A stretch of DNA of 64,000 nucleotides from CAWHXG01 sp963833235 (GTDB lineage Bacteria; Pseudomonadota; Alphaproteobacteria; Rhodobacterales; Rhodobacteraceae), in contig CAWHXG010000002.1 of assembly GCA_963833235.1 (NCBI GenBank), forward strand, positions 310,001 to 374,000. Direction: 5' to 3'. Below, in pieces: positions 8,533-16,774 of the stretch. The translations under genes were made by a program, and so were the position numbers. Position 1 is the stretch's first letter. Each line of letters begins with the position of its first letter. The notes under the pieces were generated by a model that saw only the letters and a list, made by a program, of their open reading frames with translations, did no database searches and had not been told where the DNA came from.

Positions 8533-9897
8533 CTGGCGCGCGAAGGCCTCGCCCGGGTCGGCGGGCGGCCCAGTGCCCGACCGGCCGAGGGAGCCGCGCA
8601 GGATCGCCCAGGCGATGCCCGCGAAGACGACGCCCCCCACCGCCTGCCCGATGAGCACCCCCGGCGCCCCCAGCCAGGCCGCGCCCAGCATGACGAGCGG
8701 CACCGTGCCCAGCGTGTGGCGGCCCCAGTTGAGCCAGGTGGGATGCAGCGGATGGCCGGTGTTGTTGAATGCGGCATTGCTGACGAAGAGCGCCCCGTTG
8801 AAGAACCATGCCAGGGCAAGCGGCCCGCAGAAGAGAAAGATCAGCACCTGCATCTCGCCGGTCGCCTGAAACAGCGCCGCGATGGGCCCGCGCAGAAGGT
8901 AGAGCAGCGCGGTGACGGACAGGACGTAGAGGGCTGTGAAAAGCAATCCGTCGTAGTAGGCCCGCTTTACCCTGTCGTGCTGCCCGGCGCCGAAGTTCTG
9001 GCCTATGATCGGGCCGACGGCGCCCGAGAGCGCGAAGATCACGCCGAAGGCAAGCGGCGTCATCCGCCCCACGATGGCCATGCCCGCCACCGCCTCCTCT
9101 CCGAATTCAGCCATGGATCTGGTGACATAGGCCTGGCCGACCGGGGTCGCGAGTTGCGTGACGATGGCCGGCGCGGCGATGGCCACGACCGGGCGGAAAT
9201 CGGTCGCGAGGTCCGCCCATCGGGGCCTGTCGAGGCCACCGTGATGCTTCAGGATCGGCAGCAGGGCGACGGCAGCGATGGTGATGCGCGCCGCGACCGA
9301 GGCCAGGGCGGCGCCGGTCAGCTCCAGATCCAGCCCGAAGATCAGGATCGGGTCGAGCACGGCGTTCACCGCCCCGCCGAGGATCGTCGCCCACATCGCC
9401 CGCTTCGCGTCGCCATGGGCGCGCAGGATCGCCCCGCCCGCCATGCCCACCAGCAGCAGCGGCAGGGAGGGCACGATGATCGCGAGATACGCCACGGCGA
9501 GGTCCGCCGTCTCGCCGCTGGCACCCACGAGGCCGACGATGCCGCGCAGGTTCAGCCAGACGGCCATCGCGAAGAGCGCGCCGAAGGCAACGCCGTAGAC
9601 CAGCGCGTTGGTCGAACGACGCCGCGCCAGTTCCTCGTCGCCGGCGCCAAGGGCCCGGGCGACGAGGGCGCCGGCCGCGATGGCGATGCCGATCCCGAAC
9701 GAGGTGGTGAAGAACAGGATCACCCCGGCATAGCCCACCGCCGCGGCAAGCTCGGCCTTGCCCAGCATCGAGATGAAGATCATGTCGACGAAATCGACGA
9801 AGAACACCGCGATCAGCCCGACCGACGCTGTCAGCGACATGACTGTGATGTGCGAAAAGAGGTTGCCTGTCAGGAACTTGGCGGATTGGCCTGCCAT
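8497..9897 (-). CDS. MATE family efflux transporter
   Basis: 466 residues with about 12 membrane segments arranged as two related halves, as in the MATE fold (drug or metabolite/cation antiport). The N-terminal half has FFVDFVDMIFISMLGKAELAA, close to the conserved family first helices, and GNLFSH just before it; the second half repeats the pattern at ATPVGQAYVTRSMAEFG and ALSGAVGPIIGQNFGAG. The ATG at 9897 lies 22 bp after the gltX stop on the same strand, so it may be co-transcribed with gltX. Substrate unknown. Confidence 0.9.
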   Translation of the reverse strand: MAGQSAKFLTGNLFSHITVMSLTASVGLIAVFFVDFVDMIFISMLGKAELAAAVGYAGVILFFTTSFGIGIAIAAGALVARALGAGDEELARRRSTNALVYGVAFGALFAMAVWLNLRGIVGLVGASGETADLAVAYLAIIVPSLPLLLVGMAGGAILRAHGDAKRAMWATILGGAVNAVLDPILIFGLDLELTGAALASVAARITIAAVALLPILKHHGGLDRPRWADLATDFRPVVAIAAPAIVTQLATPVGQAYVTRSMAEFGEEAVAGMAIVGRMTPLAFGVIFALSGAVGPIIGQNFGAGQHDRVKRAYYDGLLFTALYVLSVTALLYLLRGPIAALFQATGEMQVLIFLFCGPLALAWFFNGALFVSNAAFNNTGHPLHPTWLNWGRHTLGTVPLVMLGAAWLGAPGVLIGQAVGGVVFAGIAWAILRGSLGRSGTGPPADPGEAFARQSRLFQLFHNRR

Positions 9898-9919
9898 CGG
9901 TTCTCCGCCTACGGGGCGG

Positions 9920-11242
9920 TCAGCGCACGCCCGGTCTCGTCTGCATCAGCGCCATGAAGTCGGCCATCTCCGGCCCCCTGTCGCGGCCGGTGAGCGCGCG
10001 GCGCAGCGGCATGAAGAGCGCCTTGCCCTTGCGGCCCGTGGCCTCCTTCACCGCCCCGGTCCACGTGCTCCAGGTTTCCCCGTCGTAGGGCGGCTCTGGC
10101 AGAAGCGCCAGCGCCTGACCGAGGAATTCGGCATCCTCCGGGGCCACGTCCGGCTTCGCCCCCTGCGACAGGGTCTGCCACCATCCCGGTATGTCGTGGC
10201 GGGTCGCGACGTTCTCGTGGATCACGGCCCAGAAGGCGGGGGCCAGATCATCGGGAACCCCGGCGGCGGCCACGTCCTCTGCCACGTCCTCATAGGGCAG
10301 CTCCGAGAGATGCCGGGCCGTCAACGGGTAGAGGTCGCGCTCGTCGAACTTGGTGGGCGCTGAGCCGAACTGGTTCAGCTCGAACGTCGCCGCGAGGTCT
10401 TCCGGCGTCTGGCGCAGCTCCACGGGCTGCGACGAACCGAGCCGCGCCATGAGGCTGAGGAGCGCCATCGGGGCGATCCCGGCCTCCCGCAGATCGCGGA
10501 TGGCCAGCGTTCCCAACCGTTTGGATAGGGCCTCGCCCTGCGGGCCGGTTAGTAGCGAATGGTGCGCGAAGGAGGGCGGCGTTCCGCCGAGCGCCTCGAT
10601 GATCTGGATCTGCGTGGCGGTGTTGGTGACGTGATCCGAGCCGCGGACCACGTGGGTCACGCCCATCTCGATGTCGTCCACCACCGAGGCCAGGGTGTAG
10701 AGAACCTGCCCGTCGCCGCGGATCAGGACGGGGTCGCTGACGCTGGCGGCATCGATGGAGAGCGAGCCGAGGATCCCGTCTTCCCAGGCGATGCGGGACT
10801 GGTCGAGCAGGAAGCGCCAGTGGCCGGACCGCTCGGCCCGCAGAGACTCCTTGGCGGCGTCGTCTAGGGCCAGGGCGGCGCGGTCATAGACCGGCGGACG
10901 CCCCATGTTGAGCTGCTTCTTGCGCTTGAGATCGAGCTCTGCCGGCGTCTCGAAGGCTTCGTAGAACCGCCCGAGCCCCCGCAGCTTGTCCGCCGCCTCG
11001 GCGTAGCAGTCGAGCCGCTCGGACTGCCGCTCGACCCTGTCCCAGTGGAGGCCGAGCCAGTCGAGGTCTTCCTTGATCGCCTCGACAAAATGCTCCTTGG
11101 AGCGCTCCGGATCGGTATCGTCGATGCGCAGGATGAAGGTGCCGCCGGCCTTGCGGGCGATGGCCCAGTTGAAGAGCGCGGTGCGCAGGTTGCCGACGTG
11201 GATGTGGCCCGTGGGCGACGGGGCGAACCGGGTTGTGGTCAT
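9920..11242 (-). CDS. gltX: glutamyl-tRNA synthetase
   Basis: 440 residues from the ATG at 11242 (MTTTRFAPSPTGHIHVGN), preceded by AAGGAG. The class I HIGH signature appears as HIHVGN and the KMSKS loop as ALSKRLG. The long catalytic domain shows YTLASVVDDIEMGVTHVVRGSDH. It charges tRNA-Glu (and in many alphaproteobacteria, which often lack GlnRS or carry two GltX paralogues, also tRNA-Gln). The short anticodon-binding domain and unusual LSKR version fit the GltX1/GltX2 paralogue situation of this class. Divergent from the metallopeptidase gene. Confidence 0.95.
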   Translation of the reverse strand: MTTTRFAPSPTGHIHVGNLRTALFNWAIARKAGGTFILRIDDTDPERSKEHFVEAIKEDLDWLGLHWDRVERQSERLDCYAEAADKLRGLGRFYEAFETPAELDLKRKKQLNMGRPPVYDRAALALDDAAKESLRAERSGHWRFLLDQSRIAWEDGILGSLSIDAASVSDPVLIRGDGQVLYTLASVVDDIEMGVTHVVRGSDHVTNTATQIQIIEALGGTPPSFAHHSLLTGPQGEALSKRLGTLAIRDLREAGIAPMALLSLMARLGSSQPVELRQTPEDLAATFELNQFGSAPTKFDERDLYPLTARHLSELPYEDVAEDVAAAGVPDDLAPAFWAVIHENVATRHDIPGWWQTLSQGAKPDVAPEDAEFLGQALALLPEPPYDGETWSTWTGAVKEATGRKGKALFMPLRRALTGRDRGPEMADFMALMQTRPGVR

Positions 11243-11306
11243 CGCGGGCGGTCTCCTTCGCGGCGGTCTCTTCCATGGGCGGCGCGTTTTGTCCATATGT
11301 TGCGGG

Positions 11307-11717
11307 ATGAGCGCACGCTGGAGCCACCTGACCGCCCCCGATTGCGAGGAGATGCAAGAGCTGGCGCGGGACGCGCTGGCCGCGCTGCCGGCGCCCTATG
11401 GCGCGGCGGCGCAGACGGTGGCGCTGCGGGTGGTGGATCTTGCCGACGAGGCGCTGCTGCGGGAGATGGAGATCGCGGATCCTTACGCGTTGACAGGGCT
11501 TTACGACGGCGTGCCGCTGACCGAGAAGTCGGTGATGGACCAGCCGGACCGGCCGGATGCGATCTGGCTCTACCGGCTCGCGATCCTCGACGAGTGGGCG
11601 GAACGGGGAGACGTGACGCTGCTGGAACTTGTGGCGCATGTGGCCGTGCACGAGCTGGCGCATCACTTCGGCTGGTCGGACGACGATATCGCCCGCATCG
11701 ACAGGTGGTGGGAATAG
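11307..11717 (+). CDS. metallopeptidase family protein (zincin, MMP-like)
   Basis: 136 residues from the ATG at 11307. The C-terminal HVAVHELAHHFGWSDDDI contains the zincin motif HExxHH (residues about 114-119), matching the small DUF-type metallopeptidase family (Zincin_1) widespread in alphaproteobacteria and actinobacteria. The upstream acidic segment before VTLLELVAHVAVHE is typical. Biological substrate is unknown. It is cytoplasmic by lack of a signal peptide and stands divergent from gltX with a 64-bp gap. Confidence 0.82.
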   Translation: MSARWSHLTAPDCEEMQELARDALAALPAPYGAAAQTVALRVVDLADEALLREMEIADPYALTGLYDGVPLTEKSVMDQPDRPDAIWLYRLAILDEWAERGDVTLLELVAHVAVHELAHHFGWSDDDIARIDRWWE

Positions 11718-11778
11718 CGGCGAGGGTGGGCACATCTTGTATCGCCAAGGTGTCATTCGTTTGGCGGCCGCGCCGGGC

Positions 11779-11784
11779 TATAAT
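11779..11784 (+). promoter_or_regulatory. -10 box (TATAAT) for the MBL hydrolase gene
   Basis: A perfect TATAAT lies 28 bp before the ATG at 11812. The matching -35 is weak (ATTCGT at 11755-11760, 18-bp spacing), so this is called from the -10 alone. Confidence 0.4.
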
Positions 11785-11811
11785 GACATGTTCATAATTG
11801 GGAGACCGCCG

Positions 11812-12738
11812 ATGACTAGATATGGTGTGAACCGCCGCCAGGCTTTGATGGCCGGCGCGGCCGCGCCGCTGGCGGCCACGCTCGCCGCGGGCGGGGCGCG
11901 CGCCTCTGCGGAGATGATGGGAATGATGGTGCCGAAGGCCAACCGGATCACGCTCGGCGGGTTCGAGGTTACCACGCTGCTGGCCGGGACGACGCCTCGC
12001 GAGGACCCCCACAGCATCTTCGGCCTGAACGTGGATGACGAGACATTCGAGCAGGTTAGCCGCGATGCGTTCCTACCGACGGATGCGGCGCAGTTCTTCT
12101 TCACGCCGACCCTCGTGAACACCGGCGGCGAGGTGATCCTCTTCGATACCGGGCTGAACCCCGAGGGCATCACCGGCGCGCTGGAGGCCGCGGGCTACAC
12201 CCCCGATCAGGTGGACACCGTGGTGCTGACCCATATGCATGGCGACCATATCGGGGGGTTGATGCGTGACGGCTCCCCCACATTCGCGAATGCCTCTTAT
12301 GTGACCGGCCAGGTGGAATACGACGCCTGGAACGAGGGGGACAACGAAGGTTTCGCCAACAACGTCAAGCCTTTGGCCGAGCAGATGACGTTCCTCGACG
12401 ATGGCGGGGAGGTTGCGAGCGGCGTGACGGCGATGGCCATGTTCGGGCACACGCCGGGGCATATGGGCTACATGCTAGAGAGCGACGGATCGCAACTGGT
12501 GGTGTGCGCCGACTTTGCCAACCACTACGTGTGGTCGCTGGCGCATCCCGACTGGGAGGTGCTCTTCGACATGGACAAGGAAGCGGCGGCGGCCACGCGG
12601 CGGCGGGTGCTGGACATGCTGGCCACCGAGCGGGTGCCGTTCATCGGCTACCACATGCCGTTCCCGGCGACCGGCTTCATTGAAGCGGCGGGCGACGGAT
12701 TCCGCTATGTGCCGTCGAGCTATCAGCTGATGCTCTGA
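11812..12738 (+). CDS. exported MBL-fold metallo-hydrolase
   Basis: 308 residues from the ATG at 11812 with GGGAGA ribosome site. The N-terminus carries a twin-arginine-like signal (NRRQALMAGAAAPLAATLAAG, ending ARASA), so the protein is probably Tat-exported. The metallo-beta-lactamase zinc motif is THMHGDHIGG (about residues 140-149), with a later Asp in CADFANH and His in IGYHMPFP completing the two-metal site; FGHTPGHMGYM supplies another His. The family includes lactonases, phosphodiesterases and glyoxalase-like enzymes; substrate is not readable. Quorum-quenching lactonase is possible but unproven. Confidence 0.85.
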   Translation: MTRYGVNRRQALMAGAAAPLAATLAAGGARASAEMMGMMVPKANRITLGGFEVTTLLAGTTPREDPHSIFGLNVDDETFEQVSRDAFLPTDAAQFFFTPTLVNTGGEVILFDTGLNPEGITGALEAAGYTPDQVDTVVLTHMHGDHIGGLMRDGSPTFANASYVTGQVEYDAWNEGDNEGFANNVKPLAEQMTFLDDGGEVASGVTAMAMFGHTPGHMGYMLESDGSQLVVCADFANHYVWSLAHPDWEVLFDMDKEAAAATRRRVLDMLATERVPFIGYHMPFPATGFIEAAGDGFRYVPSSYQLML

Positions 12739-12739
12739 A

Positions 12740-12853
12740 TTGTACGAAACGTACGATTGAGGGGGCGGATCGTACGATCCGCCCTTTCGGATTTGGGCCC
12801 GAAAACGGGGCCATTTGTACGGTTCGTACGTTTCGCGGGGCGGATCGTACGAT
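12740..12853. repeat. two imperfect 39-bp copies rich in GTACG palindromes, period 75 bp
   Basis: Copy 1 (12740-12778) and copy 2 (12815-12853) begin TTGTACG and end GGCGGATCGTACGAT. CGTACG occurs at 12750, 12771, 12825 and 12846, with two further GTACG half sites at 12742 and 12817. This dense set of 6-bp palindromes lies 130-245 bp upstream of a Phd/YefM antitoxin gene. YefM-family antitoxins are known to bind TGTACA-type palindromes, so an operator is a reasonable reading. Confidence 0.6.
12763..12784 (+). terminator. perfect 22-bp inverted repeat, possible terminator of the MBL gene
   Basis: GGGCGGATCGT / ACGATCCGCCC with no loop bases, 24 bp after the MBL stop, followed by only TTT. The lack of a loop and the short T-run make a DNA-binding site as likely as a terminator. 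Confidence 0.35.
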
Positions 12854-12983
12854 TTCAGTGCCTTCTGGGCGCTTTCCGCTGGGGAAGCTTTGTGCCGAGC
12901 CCGGCCCGACCGGCCCGCCCATCCTCCGTTAACCGGTTTGAGGCAATGTGGCGGGCGTTCGCACCATCACCGAGGCCAGGCCC

Positions 12984-13238
12984 ATGCAAAGTTCGCTGAT
13001 CGAGACCACCCTGACCGGACTGCGTGAGAAGCTGGGGCAGTACGTGAGCCATGCCCGGGCGGGACGGCGCGTGATGATCCTGCGGAATGGGCGGGCGGTG
13101 GCGGCGCTCGTTTCCATGCGGGATTTCGATGCGCTGGAGGAGGCGCAGAACAAATCGGTGGAGTACAAGCTGTATCAGAACGCGGAGCGGATGGCGAAGT
13201 GGGAGGCGTTGAAGGCGGGGTTGCAGGGGGAGGGGTGA
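12984..13238 (+). CDS. Phd/YefM-family antitoxin, apparently without a partner toxin
   Basis: 84 residues from the ATG at 12984 (MQSSLIETTLTGLREKLGQYV); an in-frame GTG at 12948 is an alternative. The N-terminal half has the Phd/YefM layout: a short beta-strand start, LREKLGQYVSHARAGRRVMILRNGRAVAALVSMRDFDALEE, as in prevent-host-death proteins that bind operator DNA. The C-terminal tail, which normally wraps around the toxin, is short and charged (NAERMAKWEALKAGLQGEG). No RelE, Doc or PIN toxin ORF follows; instead the AT-rich HEPN gene sits convergently 62 bp away. An orphan regulator or the remnant of a split pair. Confidence 0.8.
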   Translation: MQSSLIETTLTGLREKLGQYVSHARAGRRVMILRNGRAVAALVSMRDFDALEEAQNKSVEYKLYQNAERMAKWEALKAGLQGEG

Positions 13239-13300
13239 AAGTCACGCTATTGGCGATAGCGGCATCTGCGGCCTACCTGCACCGCTTTCGGTCTGTCCCC

Positions 13301-14641
13301 CTACTCAGTGGCTTCCTTGCGGAATTTCGCGGCTGATAGAAGGAGATAGCGCTTCCGATCTAAAGCTCGCAGCTTCCTGTCGATGCAAATGGCCTTTTTC
13401 TGCCGTAAATCTCTTGACGGTGGCAAGTCAAGAAATTCATACAGCTCAGCTACGGAACGTAAGTTGAATCCGTTCAGAATATAGAATCGTAAGTATGGAA
13501 CTACAAACCTCAGCAACTGAAATGCCAAGGATTCGTCATCATAGACTTCTATCGGATTTCCATGAACGATGCCGTTCCGTCGTATTCTGAGGTGCTTTCC
13601 AATGACCCGGTACTCAACGTCTTCGACAAACATATGTGACGCGCGCACTATTTTCTTTTCTGTTTTCTCGTCCTGTGATCCAGAAATCACTTCGAACAAC
13701 CTCCACCCCTCCAAAAAACACTCTCGCAAATTTGGATTCGAAAAAGCATCAAAGTAATTTACTAAAGCATTTTTACATTCATTCCTCCAGAGCGATCGCT
13801 TGACGCCCTCATCCAGGGTTTTAAATTGTTTACTCCAGCTAGCCTCATAATTTGGAGTAAACGACATAGGTCTAGCCCCACCATTCCAAGGAGAGTGCCA
13901 AAATCCATTCCAAGCCAAGACACCATCTGTATTGTGAACTGTAACTTGCGGCCCAATGAGAACATCGGATACAGGATAATTACCTTTCGTACTATAGGAA
14001 TCTCTACTAAATTTTTCCCCATCTCGCGCCAAGTTTAGTAAACCAAGTATCTCATACATCGCAAGGCTCGCCTTCTCGAATGCGTCATAAGGATCATGCG
14101 CAGACAGGCTGGTGATTGAGATGTCGCACAACGAAAGATCAGAGCAATACTCCTTCAAGAAATGGTGCAAATAAAACTGTTCGCTGCTCTGGGCGCTCCG
14201 AACCTTCAGAATTCTTTTGTAAAGTCTTGTAGTCTGAGCGGGATGAAAGTTTATCACAGCACCATTCCGCCTCATCAGTTTTGGCAGAAAGCTTGGACGG
14301 TTCCATATAGGAAATACTACCCTATACTCACCTCTATTTTGCCTAGTGTACTGAGCCCGCAATCGATGCGCTACCTTTCGGAAATCCTGTTCAGTAAAAT
14401 CGTCAGGCAATTCGGGGGAGGATAGCGCATCTCGCACAATGGCCCGACGAAGTGCATTGGTCGGTGTGTCCAAGTCGAAGAATGATACCAAGCAAGAAAT
14501 GAGACCTTCGTAGTCATTACCAGATGTATAAGAAATCGTTCCTTCTGGCGATACAGAGCGAACCTTGTTCAACTCGCTGAAGACATATTTTATTTCTTTA
14601 GGTGTAAAATCATCCCGCCACATGGACCTCGAAATCGGCAT
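13301..14641 (-). CDS. HEPN-motif protein (ApeA-like), AT-rich, probable defence gene
   Basis: 446 residues from an ATG at 14641 with AGAGGAG ribosome site. No named family is certain. The C-terminal third has the HEPN ribonuclease signature R-x4-H as RNGIVHG (R355, H360), set in a helical region (LEGWRLFEVISG ... HLRIRRNGIVHG) like the ApeA-type HEPN domain. The N-terminal 250 residues show no motif I recognise. Base composition is visibly AT-rich against its GC-rich neighbours, and codon use follows (many AAA, AAT, TTT, ATA), indicating recent transfer. HEPN RNases act in anti-phage abortive systems. It stands alone between the orphan antitoxin and nadE, convergent with the former. Function as defence effector is inference. 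Confidence 0.72.
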   Translation of the reverse strand: MPISRSMWRDDFTPKEIKYVFSELNKVRSVSPEGTISYTSGNDYEGLISCLVSFFDLDTPTNALRRAIVRDALSSPELPDDFTEQDFRKVAHRLRAQYTRQNRGEYRVVFPIWNRPSFLPKLMRRNGAVINFHPAQTTRLYKRILKVRSAQSSEQFYLHHFLKEYCSDLSLCDISITSLSAHDPYDAFEKASLAMYEILGLLNLARDGEKFSRDSYSTKGNYPVSDVLIGPQVTVHNTDGVLAWNGFWHSPWNGGARPMSFTPNYEASWSKQFKTLDEGVKRSLWRNECKNALVNYFDAFSNPNLRECFLEGWRLFEVISGSQDEKTEKKIVRASHMFVEDVEYRVIGKHLRIRRNGIVHGNPIEVYDDESLAFQLLRFVVPYLRFYILNGFNLRSVAELYEFLDLPPSRDLRQKKAICIDRKLRALDRKRYLLLSAAKFRKEATE

Positions 14642-14716
14642 CCAGCACTCCTCTAGATGTAGGGGATCAGATTATTTAGTGACCGGGGGTAATTAGTTTA
14701 GCTGCATAATCTCCCC

Positions 14717-16375
14717 CTACCCCTCATCCCGCCACCGGTTCACGATGGGATACCGCCTGTCCAGCCAGAACGCCCGCTCCGTCAGGCGCACCCCCGGCGC
14801 GGATTGGTGGCGCTTGTATTCGCTGAGGTAGATCAGGCGCTCCACCTTCGCCACGGTCTTGCGATCGAAGCCCTCTGCGGCGACCTCGGCGACGCTTGCG
14901 TCCTCGTCGATCAGCCGCACCAGCAGCCTGTCGAGCACTTCGTAGGTGGGCAGGCTGTCGTCGTCGCGCTGGTCGGCGCGGAGCTCGGCGGTGGGGGGCT
15001 TGTCGATGATCGCGGGGGGGATCACCTCGCCCGGGGGGCCCATCATCCAGGGGCGGTGGTGGGCGTTGCGCCAGCGGCAGGTCTCGAACACGCGGGTCTT
15101 GTAGAGGTCCTTGATCGGGTTGAAGCCGCCGGCCATGTCGCCGTAGATCGTCGCATAGCCGACCGCGACCTCGGACTTGTTGCCGGTGGTCAGGAGCATC
15201 CCGCCCAGCTTGTTGGAGATCGCCATCAGGGTGAGGCCGCGCAGGCGGGACTGGATGTTCTCCTCGGCGAGGTCCGGCGCGCGGTTGCCGAAGATCGGGG
15301 AAAGCGCTTCGGTCACGGCGGCGCGGGGGCCTTCGATGGACACCGTATCGAGCCGGGTGCCGAGGGCGGCGGCGCAGGCGGCGGCATCGCGCAGGCTGGC
15401 CTCGCTGGTGTATTCCGAGGGCAGCATCACGCAGTGGACGTTGGCCGGGCCGATGGCGTCGGCGGCGATGGCGGCGACGAGCGCGCTGTCGACCCCGCCG
15501 GAGAGGCCGAGCAGGGCGGTGGCGAAGCCGGACTTGCTCAGGTAGTCGCGCAGGCCGAGGGTCATGGCGTGGTAGTCGGCCTCCCACGGGCCGGGGAGGC
15601 TGGCGCGGCTTCCCGGCCGCGCGCGCCAGCCTTGCGGGGTCTCGGTGAAGTCGAGATGGTCGAGCGCCGTCTCGAAGGCGGGCATCTGCAGGGTGAGCCT
15701 GCCGCCGGGTCCTATGGCGAAGCTGGCGCCGTCGAAGACCTGATCGTCCTGCCCGCCGACCATGTTGAGGTAGACCACCGGCAGGCCCGTCTCGACCCCG
15801 CGGGCGACCATGTGGCCGAGGCGGATGTCGTGCTTGGCGCGGTGGTAGGGGGAGCCGTTGGGGACCAGCAGGATCTGCGCGCCGCTCTCGGCCTGGGCCT
15901 CGGCGACGTCCGGGCTCCAGGCGTCCTCGCAGATGGGCGAGCCGATGCGCAGGGGGCCGATGCGGTAGGGGCCGGCGATGGGGCCGGGCGTGTAGAGGCG
16001 CTTTTCGTCGAAGACGGCGGAGTTGGGCAGGACGTGCTTGAGGATGCGGGTGGCGACGCGGCCGCCCTGCAGGATGTGGTAGGCGTTGTAGATGCGGCCG
16101 TCTTCGACCCAGGGGCCGCCGATGCCGATGGCGGGGCCCTCGGCGCAGTCGGCGGCGAGCGCCTCGATGGCGGCGATGGCGGCGGCGGAGAAGGCGGGCT
16201 TCAGCACGAGATCCTGGATCTGGTAGCCGGTGATGAACATCTCGGTGAGGGCAAGCATGTCGGCGCCGGCGTCGCGGGCCTTTTCCCACGCGTCGCGCGC
16301 GAGGGCGGCGTTGCCGGCGATGTCGCCGACGGTGGGGTTCAGCTGGGCGAGGGTCAGGCGGAAGGTCTCGGTCAT
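14717..16375 (-). CDS. nadE: glutamine-hydrolysing NAD+ synthase
   Basis: 552 residues from the ATG at 16375 (MTETFRLTLAQLNPTVGDIAGN); the frame stays open far upstream but that region is antisense to the MORN gene. The N-terminal nitrilase-type glutaminase domain shows its Glu in LTEMFITGY, Lys in LPNSAVFDEKRLY and the nucleophile Cys in GSPICEDAW. The C-terminal synthetase domain has the ATP pyrophosphatase loop LLGLSGGVDSALV and TTGNKSEVAVGYATIYGD. It amidates deamido-NAD+ using ammonia channelled from glutamine, the last step of NAD synthesis. Length and both active sites are complete. Confidence 0.95.
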   Translation of the reverse strand: MTETFRLTLAQLNPTVGDIAGNAALARDAWEKARDAGADMLALTEMFITGYQIQDLVLKPAFSAAAIAAIEALAADCAEGPAIGIGGPWVEDGRIYNAYHILQGGRVATRILKHVLPNSAVFDEKRLYTPGPIAGPYRIGPLRIGSPICEDAWSPDVAEAQAESGAQILLVPNGSPYHRAKHDIRLGHMVARGVETGLPVVYLNMVGGQDDQVFDGASFAIGPGGRLTLQMPAFETALDHLDFTETPQGWRARPGSRASLPGPWEADYHAMTLGLRDYLSKSGFATALLGLSGGVDSALVAAIAADAIGPANVHCVMLPSEYTSEASLRDAAACAAALGTRLDTVSIEGPRAAVTEALSPIFGNRAPDLAEENIQSRLRGLTLMAISNKLGGMLLTTGNKSEVAVGYATIYGDMAGGFNPIKDLYKTRVFETCRWRNAHHRPWMMGPPGEVIPPAIIDKPPTAELRADQRDDDSLPTYEVLDRLLVRLIDEDASVAEVAAEGFDRKTVAKVERLIYLSEYKRHQSAPGVRLTERAFWLDRRYPIVNRWRDEG

Positions 16376-16509
16376 GCGGGTCCCGGGTGGATGCGGCGGC
16401 CGGCGCCTGCCGGATCGCGCGGACCCTAGTGCGGGGCGCGGGCGGTGGAAAGCCGGGCCATCCGTCGCGGGGCTGCGGCCGGGCCGGGGGGCTTGTGCCT
16501 GACCCGGGG

Positions 16510-16607
16510 GCTTTTGCCTTGCGGCAGCGCGCGACGTCCTTGACTGCAACACCGGGTTGGCCCAGCTGCGGCGCGTAGCTTCTGCCTTGCGGCAGCGCGC
16601 GACGTCC
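16510..16607. repeat. 30-bp direct repeat (two copies, one mismatch)
   Basis: GCTTTTGCCTTGCGGCAGCG... at 16510-16539 recurs at 16578-16607 with a single T/C difference; the copies are 68 bp apart start to start. They lie in the divergent region between nadE and the MORN gene (16376-16774), which otherwise holds only C-rich low-complexity sequence. Confidence 0.8.
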
Positions 16608-16774
16608 CCGCCCATGCGCGTCCCTTCCCTGCCCACGCGCCCTTTTCCCCGCCCCCCGGCCCCTTTCCCTGCCCTCGCGACCCCCTTGCCCTTCGCAGCG
16701 GCGGAGTTGCCGCGGCGCCGGCGATGCACTACGCCTCGGGGCGGCAAATTTCGGCCGGAACCGGAGGGACGCGC

